In this document: piece by piece, positions 27,493 through 36,173 of the stretch
Layout: the number at the start of each line of letters is the position of its first letter
Numbering within the stretch: position 1 is the first letter of the stretch
NCBI RefSeq assembly: GCF_017161425.1
Contig: NZ_CP071057.1
Location: 2,915,501-2,979,500 of the forward strand
From: Marinicauda algicola
GTDB taxonomy: Bacteria; Pseudomonadota; Alphaproteobacteria; Caulobacterales; Maricaulaceae
DNA: 64,000 nucleotides
Direction: 5' to 3'
Program-made: the position numbers and the translations under genes
Notes under the pieces: model-generated
Told to the model about the DNA's origin: nothing
The model's input: the letters and a program-made list of their open reading frames with translations, nothing else
Database searches by the model: none

Positions 27493-30249
27493 ATGAATCG
27501 TATCACCAAAGCCGGCCTGCTCGGCGCGAGTGCGCTGACCGCGGGCCTTATGCACGCCGCGGCCTTCGGCCAGGATGTGACCCCGCCCGTGAACCGCGCC
27601 GTCGACGACGTCATCGTCGTCACCGCGCAGAAGCGCGAGCAGACGCTGCAGGAAACCCCGGTCTCGGTCTCGGTCGCCACCGGCGAGCAGATCGAGGTCG
27701 CCCAGGTCCGCGATGCGGCCGACCTGCAGATCCTGGTCCCGTCGCTGCGGGTGTCGGAATTCGCCGCGTCGACCAACACCCAGTTCACGCTGCGCGGCGT
27801 GGGCACCAGCTCCTTCAACCCGGGCCTCGAGCCGTCGGTGGGTATCTTCGTGGACGGCGTCTACCGCCCGCGGGCCGGTGCCGCCATCAACGACCTGCTC
27901 TCGATGGAGCGCGTCGAGGTGATCCGCGGTCCGCAGTCGACCCTGTTCGGGCGCAACACGCCGGCCGGCGTCGTCAGCTTCATCACCCAGGAGCCTGAGT
28001 TCGAGTTCGGCGGCGACGCCGAGCTGACCTTCGGCAATTACGGGCAGTTCGTCGCCAAGGGCACGGTGACCGGGCCGCTGGTGGCGGACGCGCTCGCCTT
28101 CCGCTTCGATGCGACCCACCACACCAACACCGGCTATCTCGACAACGTCTCGCCGGTCGGGGTGATCGACGAGGTCAACAACCGCGACCGTCAGAACTTC
28201 CGCGGTCAGCTCCTGTGGACGCCGACGAACGACACCGAAGTCCGCATCATCGCCGACTGGGGCAATATCGACGAGAATTGCTGCGCCGCGCCGTTCGGCT
28301 TCTACGACCCGATCGATGCCGCTGCCATCGCGGGACTCGGCGGCACGCTGGTCCCGGCCGATCCGTGGGGCGGCGACATCGCGGTGAACGGGCTGGTGAA
28401 TACCGAGCTGAAGCAGTCCGGTCTCTCGGCCCAGATCGATCACGACTTCGATGGCTTCACCTTCACCTCGATCACCGCGTACCGCACCTATGACGAGGCG
28501 CAGAACATCGACGCGGACTTCTCCGATCTCGACCTGGTCGGCAGCCGCGACATCGACAACGAGTACAACAGCTTCACCCAGGAATTCCGGGTCACCTCGA
28601 CCGGCGACAACTTCGTCGACTGGATGGGTGGTGTGTTCTTCTACGACAACGATCTGACGTTCCGCCAGAATGTCGACTACGGCTCGGACGCAAAGGCCTT
28701 CTTCGATCTCGCCTCGGCCTCGTCCGTGGCGCCGCTCGTGGCCGCCTTCGGCCTGCCGCCGGGGACCGGCGGGGTCAGCTTCCTCGAGTTCCTGGTCGGC
28801 ACCAACAACGCGCTCGGCGTGACCGGCGTGCCTATCGCTCCGGCGGAGGGTTATGTCGCCGAGGACCACGGTGTGGTGCTGGAGCAATTCCAGTACGACA
28901 CCCAGTCCTGGTCCGGCTTCGGTCAGCTCGACTTCAACATCACCGACCGCTTCACCTTCACGGTCGGGGCGCGCTACACCGAAGAAGACAAGGAGATGGC
29001 CACCCAGATCGATGTCGACGACCCGATCTCGGCCATCAGCTTCACCCAGCTCGGCGCCAATGTGCGCCTGCCCAACCCGGCCCTGTGCCCGGGCTTCCCG
29101 AACGGGAATACCTGCCCGTACTTCCTGAACGCGGTCCTGCTGCAGCAGGCGGCTGGGGACCCTGCGCTCGCCGCAGCCCTCACCCAGATCGCGGCCGCAG
29201 CCGGCACGTCGCTCGCCGACCCGACCTTCATCTACAACGGCACGGTTGCCTCGATCATCGCCAACACGCCGCAGCTCAACCTGTTCAACGGGTTCTCGGC
29301 GTTCCAGAACTTCCTGCCGGCCAGCGCCTCGCAGTATCCGACGAGCCGCAGCGACGACAACGTCTCCTACAGCCTGATCGCGAGCTACGACGTCTCCGAC
29401 ACGCTGAACGTCTATGCGAGCTATTCGACGGGCTTCAAGCCGGGCGGGTTCAACCTGTCCTACGAGGCGGTCGAGACGCAGAAATTCGAGTTCGAGGAAG
29501 AGACGGCCTCGTCCTGGGAGATCGGCGCGAAGGGCTCGGTCTTCGACGGCGCGCTGAACTACGCCATCACCTATTTCGATCAGGAGATCGAGGACTTCCA
29601 GGCCGAGAACTTCCTGGGTGCGGGCTTCGCGCTCGACAACGCGGGTTCGATCGAGGTCAGCGGCCTGGAGTTCGACTTCGCCTGGTCCCCGACCGAGCGG
29701 CTCTTCTTCACGCTCGGGGGTACCTACCTGTTCGAGAGCAAGTATGGCGAGTACGAGTTCGCGCCGTGCCCGGACAGCTCGCCGCTCTTCGGACCCGTCT
29801 ACGATCCGACGGACCCGCTGTTCTCGGCCTGTGCCACGCCGCGGCTCAATCCTGAAACCGGCGTGACCAGCAGGTTCAACGACCTGTCGGGCGTGGACCG
29901 TGGGAATTCGGAGCTGATCGCCTCGCTCACCGGCACCTACACTCATCCGATCGGGAACAATCACGAACTCTTCCTGCGCGGTGAGGCCTATCACTCGTCG
30001 GAGTATGCCCTCACGACGAGCCTCGATCCGCGGCCCGTGGCCAACCAGGACGACTTCACGCTGTACAACGCCTCGGTCGGCTTCGGCCCGACCGACGGTG
30101 CCTGGCAGCTGCAGGTCTGGGGCCGCAATCTCGGGGAGGAGGAGTACAAGAAGGGCGGGTTCCCGTCGGTGGGTTACCTCGGCTCCAGCGTCAACATCTA
30201 CCCGGGCGATCCGCGGACCTACGGGCTGACGCTGCGCGCCCGCTTCTAG
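27493..30249 (+). CDS. TonB-dependent receptor (FecA/IroN-type, substrate unknown)
   Basis: An outer-membrane active transporter of 918 residues. It has a signal peptide (about residues 1-27), a TonB-box-like DDVIVVTAQKRE at about 37-48, a plug domain with VLVPSLRV-type and VIRGPQSTLFGRNTPAG motifs, a large beta-barrel and a terminal aromatic residue (LRARF). It belongs to the broad group of receptors common in Caulobacterales, Maricaulales and Sphingomonadales for plant, terpenoid or other organic compounds. Two operator types precede it, and a clear terminator follows. Its place in the operator-linked block suggests it imports the pathway substrate (inference). Confidence 0.93.
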   Translation: MNRITKAGLLGASALTAGLMHAAAFGQDVTPPVNRAVDDVIVVTAQKREQTLQETPVSVSVATGEQIEVAQVRDAADLQILVPSLRVSEFAASTNTQFTLRGVGTSSFNPGLEPSVGIFVDGVYRPRAGAAINDLLSMERVEVIRGPQSTLFGRNTPAGVVSFITQEPEFEFGGDAELTFGNYGQFVAKGTVTGPLVADALAFRFDATHHTNTGYLDNVSPVGVIDEVNNRDRQNFRGQLLWTPTNDTEVRIIADWGNIDENCCAAPFGFYDPIDAAAIAGLGGTLVPADPWGGDIAVNGLVNTELKQSGLSAQIDHDFDGFTFTSITAYRTYDEAQNIDADFSDLDLVGSRDIDNEYNSFTQEFRVTSTGDNFVDWMGGVFFYDNDLTFRQNVDYGSDAKAFFDLASASSVAPLVAAFGLPPGTGGVSFLEFLVGTNNALGVTGVPIAPAEGYVAEDHGVVLEQFQYDTQSWSGFGQLDFNITDRFTFTVGARYTEEDKEMATQIDVDDPISAISFTQLGANVRLPNPALCPGFPNGNTCPYFLNAVLLQQAAGDPALAAALTQIAAAAGTSLADPTFIYNGTVASIIANTPQLNLFNGFSAFQNFLPASASQYPTSRSDDNVSYSLIASYDVSDTLNVYASYSTGFKPGGFNLSYEAVETQKFEFEEETASSWEIGAKGSVFDGALNYAITYFDQEIEDFQAENFLGAGFALDNAGSIEVSGLEFDFAWSPTERLFFTLGGTYLFESKYGEYEFAPCPDSSPLFGPVYDPTDPLFSACATPRLNPETGVTSRFNDLSGVDRGNSELIASLTGTYTHPIGNNHELFLRGEAYHSSEYALTTSLDPRPVANQDDFTLYNASVGFGPTDGAWQLQVWGRNLGEEEYKKGGFPSVGYLGSSVNIYPGDPRTYGLTLRARF

Positions 30250-30273
30250 GTCCGACGTTCGACGACGCAATCG

Positions 30274-30300
30274 AAGGCGCCGGGCATGTCCCGGCGCCTT
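30274..30300 (+). terminator. rho-independent terminator after TonB receptor
   Basis: An 11-base perfect stem AAGGCGCCGGG/CCCGGCGCCTT with a five-base loop, followed by CTTCTTT. It lies 25 bases after the receptor stop. Confidence 0.85.
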
Positions 30301-30339
30301 CTTCTTTGCAGCCGGCATTTGCGCCGCCGCGCAAAATGA

Positions 30340-30352
30340 TGAACAGTGTTCG
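30340..30352. promoter_or_regulatory. 13-bp palindromic operator, copy C
   Basis: TGAAC-AGT-GTTCG, upstream of the 151-residue protein and hydroxylase operon (ATG at 30404). The reverse complement matches copy D at 12 of 15 positions when one flanking base is counted on each side. Confidence 0.6.
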
Positions 30353-30403
30353 CAAACGTCCCCGGGGCGCTTCATCTCGCCTGCGGCTCTGGATGCGAGA
30401 CCC

Positions 30404-30859
30404 ATGAACGACCCAGTCATCCTCGCCCTGGTCCTCGCCATTTCCGCGCTGTCGATCACCGGCCTGGTCCTGCTCAACCGGCGCCTCGGCGGCTGGACGC
30501 CGGCGCGGCTCGACAGCCTGGAGGCCGCGGGCAGGCGCCTCGCCGAGGACGTCGTGGGGTTCGTGGCCGGCGAGGGCGTGCTGGGAAGCGACGGGGCCGC
30601 AGCCCTCGTCGAGGAGGGAAACGGCGACCGTCTCGGCCTGGTGCTCGCGCGCGGCGACCGGTGCGTGACCCGGGCGCTGCGGCCCGGCGAGCTCATCGCC
30701 GTGACCCGGGAGGGCGCGACGCTCACCCTGCATCTGGCCGACTTCACATTTCCGCGCTTCGTGACGACACTGCACGACGCCGACATCGCCGCGCGCTGGG
30801 CCGAAAGGGCCGCGCGCTTCACTTCTGCGAGCCGAGACGGCCATGCCGAACCTGCCTGA
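30404..30859 (+). CDS. hypothetical single-pass membrane protein
   Basis: A 151-residue protein with one N-terminal membrane helix (about residues 5-24) and a soluble domain that I do not recognise, rich in acidic and aliphatic residues and ending ASRDGHAEPA. It overlaps the start of the hydroxylase gene by 17 bases, so the two are translated together. It might be an accessory subunit of the hydroxylase, but nothing in the sequence (no Cys clusters, no ferredoxin motif) supports an electron-transfer role. Confidence 0.7.
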   Translation: MNDPVILALVLAISALSITGLVLLNRRLGGWTPARLDSLEAAGRRLAEDVVGFVAGEGVLGSDGAAALVEEGNGDRLGLVLARGDRCVTRALRPGELIAVTREGATLTLHLADFTFPRFVTTLHDADIAARWAERAARFTSASRDGHAEPA

Positions 30860-31796
30860 CCCGATCCTTCTGGCCATCCCCGTGTTCGTCGCTCTGATCA
30901 TCGCGGAGATGATCTATGCGCGGGTGACGGGCAGGGCGCAGTTCGAGCCCGGCGATACCGCGGCGAGCCTCGTCATGGGTTTCGGCAATGTCGTCTCCGG
31001 CATCGCGCTCGGCTTCGTATCGATCGCCTGGTTCGTGTTCCTCGAGCGGTTTGCCCTGCTCGAGATCGGCTATGCCTGGTGGGCCTTCGTGCTGGCCTTC
31101 GTGCTCGACGATTTCGTGTATTACTGGTCGCACCGGTTTGCGCATACCGTACGCTGGTGGTGGGCCGACCATGTCGTGCATCACTCCTCGCAGCACTACA
31201 ATCTGTCGACCGCGCTGCGCCAGCCCTGGCTCAGCCCGCTCACTCTCAAGTTCATCTTCTTCGGCTCGTGGCTGGTGCTGATCGGCTTTCCGCCGGCCAT
31301 GGTCGCCTTCGTCGGCGCGCTGAACCTGGTCTACCAGTTCTGGATTCACACCGAGGTGGTCGGCAAACTGCCCGCCCCGATCGAGGCGGTGATGAACACG
31401 CCCTCCCATCACCGCGTCCATCACGCGACGAACCCGCGCTATCTCGACCGCAACTATGCCGGGGTGTTCATCGTCTGGGACAGGATGTTCGGCACGTTCG
31501 AACCCGAGCGCGAGGACGAGCCCTGCCGCTACGGCATCGTGAAGAATCTCGGCACCCACAATCCGTGGGTCATCTCGATGCACGAATGGTGGGGCATCAT
31601 CAAGGACGTGCGCTCGGCGAAAACCCTGCGCGAGGCGCTGGGCTACTGGCTCGGCCCGCCCGGCTGGTCGCCGGACGGCAGCCGGGACTCCTCGAAGATC
31701 ATCAAGGCCAGGTGGGCCGCCCTGCAGGCCGGTGCAGGCAACGCCGGCGAGCCGGATCGGCAGCGCGAGCGCACCGAGCGCGTTCCGGCCGAATAG
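30843..31796 (+). CDS. sterol desaturase/fatty-acid-hydroxylase-family di-iron membrane enzyme
   Basis: A 317-residue integral membrane oxygenase. The eight-histidine pattern of the superfamily is visible: H97-RFA-H101, H110-VVHH (to H114) and H189-HRVHH (to H194), set between hydrophobic helices. These enzymes hydroxylate or desaturate sterols, fatty acids, carotenoids or alkyl ethers using oxygen; the substrate here is unknown. The gene overlaps the preceding membrane protein gene, and an operator shared with three other units lies upstream. A diiron soluble protein gene follows under its own copy of the operator. Confidence 0.9.
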   Translation: MPNLPDPILLAIPVFVALIIAEMIYARVTGRAQFEPGDTAASLVMGFGNVVSGIALGFVSIAWFVFLERFALLEIGYAWWAFVLAFVLDDFVYYWSHRFAHTVRWWWADHVVHHSSQHYNLSTALRQPWLSPLTLKFIFFGSWLVLIGFPPAMVAFVGALNLVYQFWIHTEVVGKLPAPIEAVMNTPSHHRVHHATNPRYLDRNYAGVFIVWDRMFGTFEPEREDEPCRYGIVKNLGTHNPWVISMHEWWGIIKDVRSAKTLREALGYWLGPPGWSPDGSRDSSKIIKARWAALQAGAGNAGEPDRQRERTERVPAE

Positions 31797-31830
31797 GCGG
31801 TACTGGACAGCGGGGCTGTCTTTCGACCAT

Positions 31831-31854
31831 TATACAATTCGCGAACATCGTTCA
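31831..31854 (+). promoter_or_regulatory. candidate promoter -10 with palindromic operator, copy D
   Basis: A TATACAAT element (31831-31838), plausible as a -10 box, is followed directly by CGAAC-ATC-GTTCA (31842-31854). A protein bound there would cover the start of transcription, which suits repression. The diiron gene ATG is 92 bases downstream. No convincing -35 box is visible. Confidence 0.5.
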
Positions 31855-31945
31855 CGAGCCGGGTTCACAACGGGCGGAGCGATGGGGGACATCGGTGCGG
31901 CCCGTCGCGCCGGTCCCAGCAAGCGATACTGGAGGAGATTTCGAG

Positions 31946-33031
31946 ATGACGGCCCTGCGCGACCTCTACCCGATGCCGGACATCGACCCCCACTGGCACG
32001 TGCCCCAGGAGTTCGACGCCGTCTTCGACTGGCGCTTCGACGAAGGGCGCACCACGCTCATGCACCTCTATCAGAAGGGCAAGGACATGCAGTGGGATGC
32101 GGTCAACCGCATCGACTGGGAACTCGAACTCGACCCCGAAAACCCGATGCAGATGCCCGACGAGGCGGTGCCGATCTACGGTTCGGACGTCTGGAACAGG
32201 ATGACGGACAAGGAAAAGGCCGAGATGCGCCGGCACGGCCAGGCCTGGAACATCTCCCAGTTCCTGCAGGGCGAGCAGGCCGCGCTCCTGGCCGCCTCCA
32301 AGATCGTCCAGTCCGTGCCCGATCTCGATTCGAAATTCTACGCCGCGACCCAGGTCATGGACGAGGCCCGTCACGTCGAGGCCTACCGCAAGCTGATGAC
32401 CAAGTTCGGCGTCGCCTATCCGATGACCACCCCGCTGGAGGAGCTGGTCAACGACGCGCTGCGCGATTCGCGCTGGGACATGACCTATCTCGCCATGCAG
32501 GTGGTGATCGAGGGACTGGCACTCGCCGCCTTCGGCACGATCCGCGACATCGCCCAGAACCCGCTCGCGCGCATGGTCAACGCCTATGTCATGGAAGACG
32601 AGGCGCGCCATGTCGCCTTCGGCCGGCTCTCGCTTCGCGACTACTATCCCCAGCTCACCCAGAAGGAACGCGACGAGCGCGAGGAATTCCTCGTCGATGC
32701 CTGCTATCTCATGCGCGACCGCATGACCCAGGGCAATGTCGTCTACGAGACGCTCGGCCTGCCGGTCGAGGAGTGCGAGGAATTCACCCAGCAGTCGGAG
32801 ATCGTGAAGCTCTACCGCACCCTCTTGTTCCAGCGCATCGTGCCCATCGTGAAGGATATCGGCCTCTGGGGTCCGAGAATCCGCAAGGCCTACGAGGACA
32901 TGGGCGTGATGCAGTTCGCCGAACTCGATCCCGAAACCCTGCAGAAGCAGGACGAGGGCATCGCGCGGGAGATCGACGCCAACAAGACGCGCCGCGACTA
33001 TATCGCCGCGGTCGCCGCGCACGCGGAATAG
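31946..33031 (+). CDS. ferritin-like diiron carboxylate protein (putative oxygenase)
   Basis: A 361-residue soluble helical protein with a complete R2/ferritin-like diiron ligand set: E110, E140-A-R-H143, E189 and E219-A-R-H222. The spacing (E, about 30 residues to ExxH, about 45 to E, about 30 to ExxH) matches diiron oxygenases and oxidases of the ribonucleotide-reductase R2/AurF-like group. It is not a canonical R2 or desaturase, and the reaction is unknown. GGAGGAG precedes the ATG. It stands alone between its own operator-bearing promoter and a terminator, next to a membrane di-iron hydroxylase. Confidence 0.88.
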   Translation: MTALRDLYPMPDIDPHWHVPQEFDAVFDWRFDEGRTTLMHLYQKGKDMQWDAVNRIDWELELDPENPMQMPDEAVPIYGSDVWNRMTDKEKAEMRRHGQAWNISQFLQGEQAALLAASKIVQSVPDLDSKFYAATQVMDEARHVEAYRKLMTKFGVAYPMTTPLEELVNDALRDSRWDMTYLAMQVVIEGLALAAFGTIRDIAQNPLARMVNAYVMEDEARHVAFGRLSLRDYYPQLTQKERDEREEFLVDACYLMRDRMTQGNVVYETLGLPVEECEEFTQQSEIVKLYRTLLFQRIVPIVKDIGLWGPRIRKAYEDMGVMQFAELDPETLQKQDEGIAREIDANKTRRDYIAAVAAHAE

Positions 33032-33054
33032 ATTTCGCGGAATGCCGGCCTCAT

Positions 33055-33080
33055 CGCCCCGGCGCTGTCGCGCCGGGGCG
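33055..33080 (+). terminator. rho-independent terminator after diiron gene
   Basis: A perfect 11-base stem CGCCCCGGCGC/GCGCCGGGGCG with a four-base loop, followed by TTTCTTGTT. Confidence 0.88.
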
Positions 33081-33134
33081 TTTCTTGTTAATAATCCGGT
33101 CGGGCGCCGCGAGTGGTGCGTGCGAGGGGCGGGG

Positions 33135-34640
33135 ATGGCCATCGGTCTTGAAAGCCTGATCCGGGCGATGCGTCAGGGCGCGGTCCTTTTGTGCGGGCTC
33201 TTCCTGCTTGCCGCACCGGCTCGTGCGCAGGAGCCTGTCTGGAGCGACCGCGCGATCGACAGCCTGGTCTATGCCCTGTCGGAGGCCTGGACCCACGGGC
33301 TCGACCCGCGCGACTACGGCGACCCCGCGCGCCTGTCCGCGCTTGACGCGGGCACCGAGCGCGATCGCATCGCCTCCGACATCTTCCGCGCCTATGCACG
33401 CGATCTCGCCTTCGGCCGGGTCGATCCGCGCCGGCTCGATCCGGACTGGACCGCTGCGGTGGTCGACCAGGACATCGAGGCCTGGCTCGCCCGCGCTCTC
33501 GAGAGCGAGGCGGCCCACGAGGCGCTCGAAGCTCTCGCCCCCGGCCATCCCGACTACCAGGCCCTGCGCCAGGAACTGATCTATCGCCTGACCCTGCCGG
33601 AGAGCCCGATCCCGGTGCCGGACGGTCCGCCGCTCGCCCGCGGCGATCGCGGGCCGCGCGTGGACGCCCTGCGCGCCCGCCTGCACCAGCTGGGCCTTCT
33701 CGAGGTTCCGGGGCGGCGCGGGGCGGCGTTCGACGCGCGGCTCGAAACCGCCCTGATGCGCTTCCAGGCCCGCATGCGGCTCGCCGCCGACGGCCGGCTC
33801 GGTCCTGCGACGCTCGCCGAACTCAATACGCCGGCCGAATGGCGCATCGACCAGCTCAGGGCCAATCTCGAACGCTGGCGCTGGCTGACCCACGATCTCG
33901 GCGAGCGCCATGTCCGCGTGAACATCGCCGACTACCGGCTGGAGAGCTGGAGCGGAGGCGCCCCGGTGCGCGAGCACGAGATCCAGATCGGGGCGGGGTA
34001 CAGCCGCACGCCGGTCTTCTCCGACACCATGCGCTACATCGAGATCAATCCGGTCTGGTATGCCGGGGCGGGGCTCGGCTCCTCGCTGATGAACCAGATG
34101 CGCTACCGCCCCGCCGCGGCCCTGTCCGACGGCTACCGGCTGGTCAGCCTGGATACCGGCGGCGTGGTCAGCCCCTACGACGCCGATTGGGCCCGGGGCC
34201 GCTACCGGCTCATCCAGCTCCCCGGCCCGAGCAATGCGATGGGGGAGGTGAAGTTCATGTTCCCCAACCGGCATAATGTCTACATCCACGACACCCCGCA
34301 CCGCGACGCGTTCGCCGACGCCCAGCGCGACAACTCGGCCGGGTGCGTCCGGGTGAAGGATCCCGCCGACCTTGCCTGGTGGGTGCTGGAGAACGAGCCC
34401 GGCTGGACGCGGCTGCGCCTGCAGGAGGTGATGGCGACCGACGAGACCACGCGGGTCTGGCTCGACCGCCCGATCCCCGTGCATATCCTCTACTTCACCG
34501 CTGTCGCCGACCGGTTCGGCGGGGTGCGCTTCGTGCACGACGTCTATGGTCGCGACAGGGCGCTCGTCGCGGCGCTGGACGGGCGCTATCCCGAGCCCGC
34601 GCCGGCCGCCACGGGCCTGTCCTCGGCCGCGCTCGACTAG
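33135..34640 (+). CDS. YcbB-type L,D-transpeptidase
   Basis: A 501-residue periplasmic peptidoglycan cross-linking enzyme. It has a signal peptide (about residues 10-31, ending APARA), an N-terminal scaffold domain, a peptidoglycan-binding domain (LARGDRGPRVDALRARL and a long PG_binding_1 pattern) and a YkuD catalytic domain. The latter carries YIHDTPH and the nucleophile C404 in NSAGCVRV. The length and domain order are those of the YcbB/LdtD group that makes 3-3 cross-links. The ATG was chosen for the signal peptide and upstream GAGGGGCGGGG. The stop shares CTAG with the convergent small gene. Confidence 0.92.
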   Translation: MAIGLESLIRAMRQGAVLLCGLFLLAAPARAQEPVWSDRAIDSLVYALSEAWTHGLDPRDYGDPARLSALDAGTERDRIASDIFRAYARDLAFGRVDPRRLDPDWTAAVVDQDIEAWLARALESEAAHEALEALAPGHPDYQALRQELIYRLTLPESPIPVPDGPPLARGDRGPRVDALRARLHQLGLLEVPGRRGAAFDARLETALMRFQARMRLAADGRLGPATLAELNTPAEWRIDQLRANLERWRWLTHDLGERHVRVNIADYRLESWSGGAPVREHEIQIGAGYSRTPVFSDTMRYIEINPVWYAGAGLGSSLMNQMRYRPAAALSDGYRLVSLDTGGVVSPYDADWARGRYRLIQLPGPSNAMGEVKFMFPNRHNVYIHDTPHRDAFADAQRDNSAGCVRVKDPADLAWWVLENEPGWTRLRLQEVMATDETTRVWLDRPIPVHILYFTAVADRFGGVRFVHDVYGRDRALVAALDGRYPEPAPAATGLSSAALD

Positions 34641-34984
34641 TCGAGCGGCCTCTCGAGGCTGTTCTTGTCGGCAAGGACGCGCACGCCCTCCAGCCATTCC
34701 GGCACCGGGTCGACCGCGCCGTTTGCCTTGATCTCGGGGGTGTTCCGGGTGTCCACGCTGCCGGGCGGACTGGCAAAGAAATGAAACTCCTGGATCCCGT
34801 CGGCGGGCGGATTCACGTGGTTGCGGGCCACAAGGCGCGGCCTCGACCAGCGGTCCGAATTCGTCCGTCCGCGTGCCGAGATGACGAGGCGGTTGGGGCT
34901 GTCGTCCTGGATTTCGAGCGTCTCGATCTCGAGGACCTCGTCGACGTATTTCTCGTCCTTCAGCTGATCGCCGCGTTGCTGCAT
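34637..34984 (-). CDS. hypothetical 115-residue protein
   Basis: A soluble, charged protein starting MQQRGDQLK, with an acidic EVLEIETLEI stretch and a region rich in Arg and Asn. I do not recognise a family. AAGGAGG at the right distance upstream of the ATG supports it as a real gene. It is divergent from the arginine operon (180 bases between starts), and its stop codon overlaps that of the L,D-transpeptidase gene. Confidence 0.72.
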   Translation of the reverse strand: MQQRGDQLKDEKYVDEVLEIETLEIQDDSPNRLVISARGRTNSDRWSRPRLVARNHVNPPADGIQEFHFFASPPGSVDTRNTPEIKANGAVDPVPEWLEGVRVLADKNSLERPLD

Positions 34985-35164
34985 CGGGGCCTCCTTGGCG
35001 TGGGCTGTACCGGGCGGCGCGCACTCGCGCGCTGCGTGGGCAACGTTTGACGCGCCCGGGATGTTGCGGGGAGATACGCAGCCGGGCCGACGCTGCCATT
35101 TGCCATCGCGGCGGGGCGGCCTTAAACGCGATAGCGGTAACGTCCAGCCGGAAGAGCCTTGCCC

Positions 35165-36172
35165 ATGCGCCATTTTCTGTCCACCGAGGACTGGTCCCGC
35201 AGCGAGCTTCAGAGCCTGATCGACCGCGCACGCGAGTTTCGCGATTCGCCCAGGGGCGATGCGCTGAAGGGCAAGTCCATCGCGCTGCTCTTCTTCAATC
35301 CGAGCCTTCGCACGCGCACCAGCTTCGATCTCGGCGCCCACCAGCTCGGCGGCCACGCGATCGTGCTCGATGCGCGCGGCAGTGTCTGGCCGGTCGAGTT
35401 CGAGGAAGGGGCGGTCATGGACCAGGGCCCTGAGGAGCACGTGAAGGAGGCCGCGCGCGTGCTCTCCTCCTATGTCGACCTCATCGCCATCCGGGCCTTT
35501 CCCAAGTTCGAGGACTGGCAGGCCGAGCGCGAGGACCCGCTGATCACCGCCTATGCGAAATACGCGACCGTGCCGGTGATCAACATGGAGACCATCGTCC
35601 ATCCCTGCCAGGAACTCGCCCTGATGATGGCGCTGCAGGACCGGCTGGGCGACGTGCGCGGCAAGGACTTCCTGCTGACCTGGGTGCCGCACCCGAAGCC
35701 GCTCAACACCGCCGTGGCGAACTCGGCCATCCTGATCGCCTCGAAATTCGGGATGAACGTGCGCATGCTCGTTCCGGACGAGGTCTACACGCTCGACCCG
35801 CGCTACATGGGCGCGGCTGAGCGCTTCTGCGCGGACGCCGGCTGCCGTTTCTCGCTGACCACAAACGTGGAAGAGGCGTATTCCGGCGCCCATGCCGTCT
35901 ATGCCAAGAGCTGGGGTGCGCTGCCCTTCTACGGCCAGTGGGAGGCCGAGGCCCCCTACCGGGCAAAGGGGGCAGGCTTCATGGTGGACGAGGCGAAGAT
36001 GGCGCTGACCGACGACGGCGTCGTCAGCCACTGCCTGCCGATGCGGCGCAACGTGAAGATCGCCGACGCGGTTGTGGATTCGCAGGCCTTCCTGGGGATA
36101 TCGGAGGCGGAGAACCGACTCCACGTCCAGAAGGCGATCATGGAAACCCTCGCACGCGGAACCACGAACTAG
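35165..36172 (+). CDS. argF': N-acetylornithine carbamoyltransferase
   Basis: A 335-residue transcarbamylase of arginine synthesis. The carbamoyl phosphate loop is SLRTRTSF. The stretch HPCQELALMMALQ and the C-terminal CLPMRRNVK replace the HPCQ-LAD and HCLP-HRG patterns of ornithine carbamoyltransferase and match N-acetylornithine carbamoyltransferase (Xanthomonas type). The glutamate-containing EEHVKEAARVL loop suits acetyl- rather than succinylornithine. The product would be N-acetylcitrulline. It heads the operon with the fused argB and argC. The ATG at 35165 is preferred to a TTG six bases earlier. Confidence 0.9.
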   Translation: MRHFLSTEDWSRSELQSLIDRAREFRDSPRGDALKGKSIALLFFNPSLRTRTSFDLGAHQLGGHAIVLDARGSVWPVEFEEGAVMDQGPEEHVKEAARVLSSYVDLIAIRAFPKFEDWQAEREDPLITAYAKYATVPVINMETIVHPCQELALMMALQDRLGDVRGKDFLLTWVPHPKPLNTAVANSAILIASKFGMNVRMLVPDEVYTLDPRYMGAAERFCADAGCRFSLTTNVEEAYSGAHAVYAKSWGALPFYGQWEAEAPYRAKGAGFMVDEAKMALTDDGVVSHCLPMRRNVKIADAVVDSQAFLGISEAENRLHVQKAIMETLARGTTN

Positions 36173-36173
36173 C

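Noticed and set aside
27394-30822. 1142-codon minus-strand open frame opposite the TonB receptor
   Set aside because: No motif or ribosome site; it spans the receptor's terminator and promoter.
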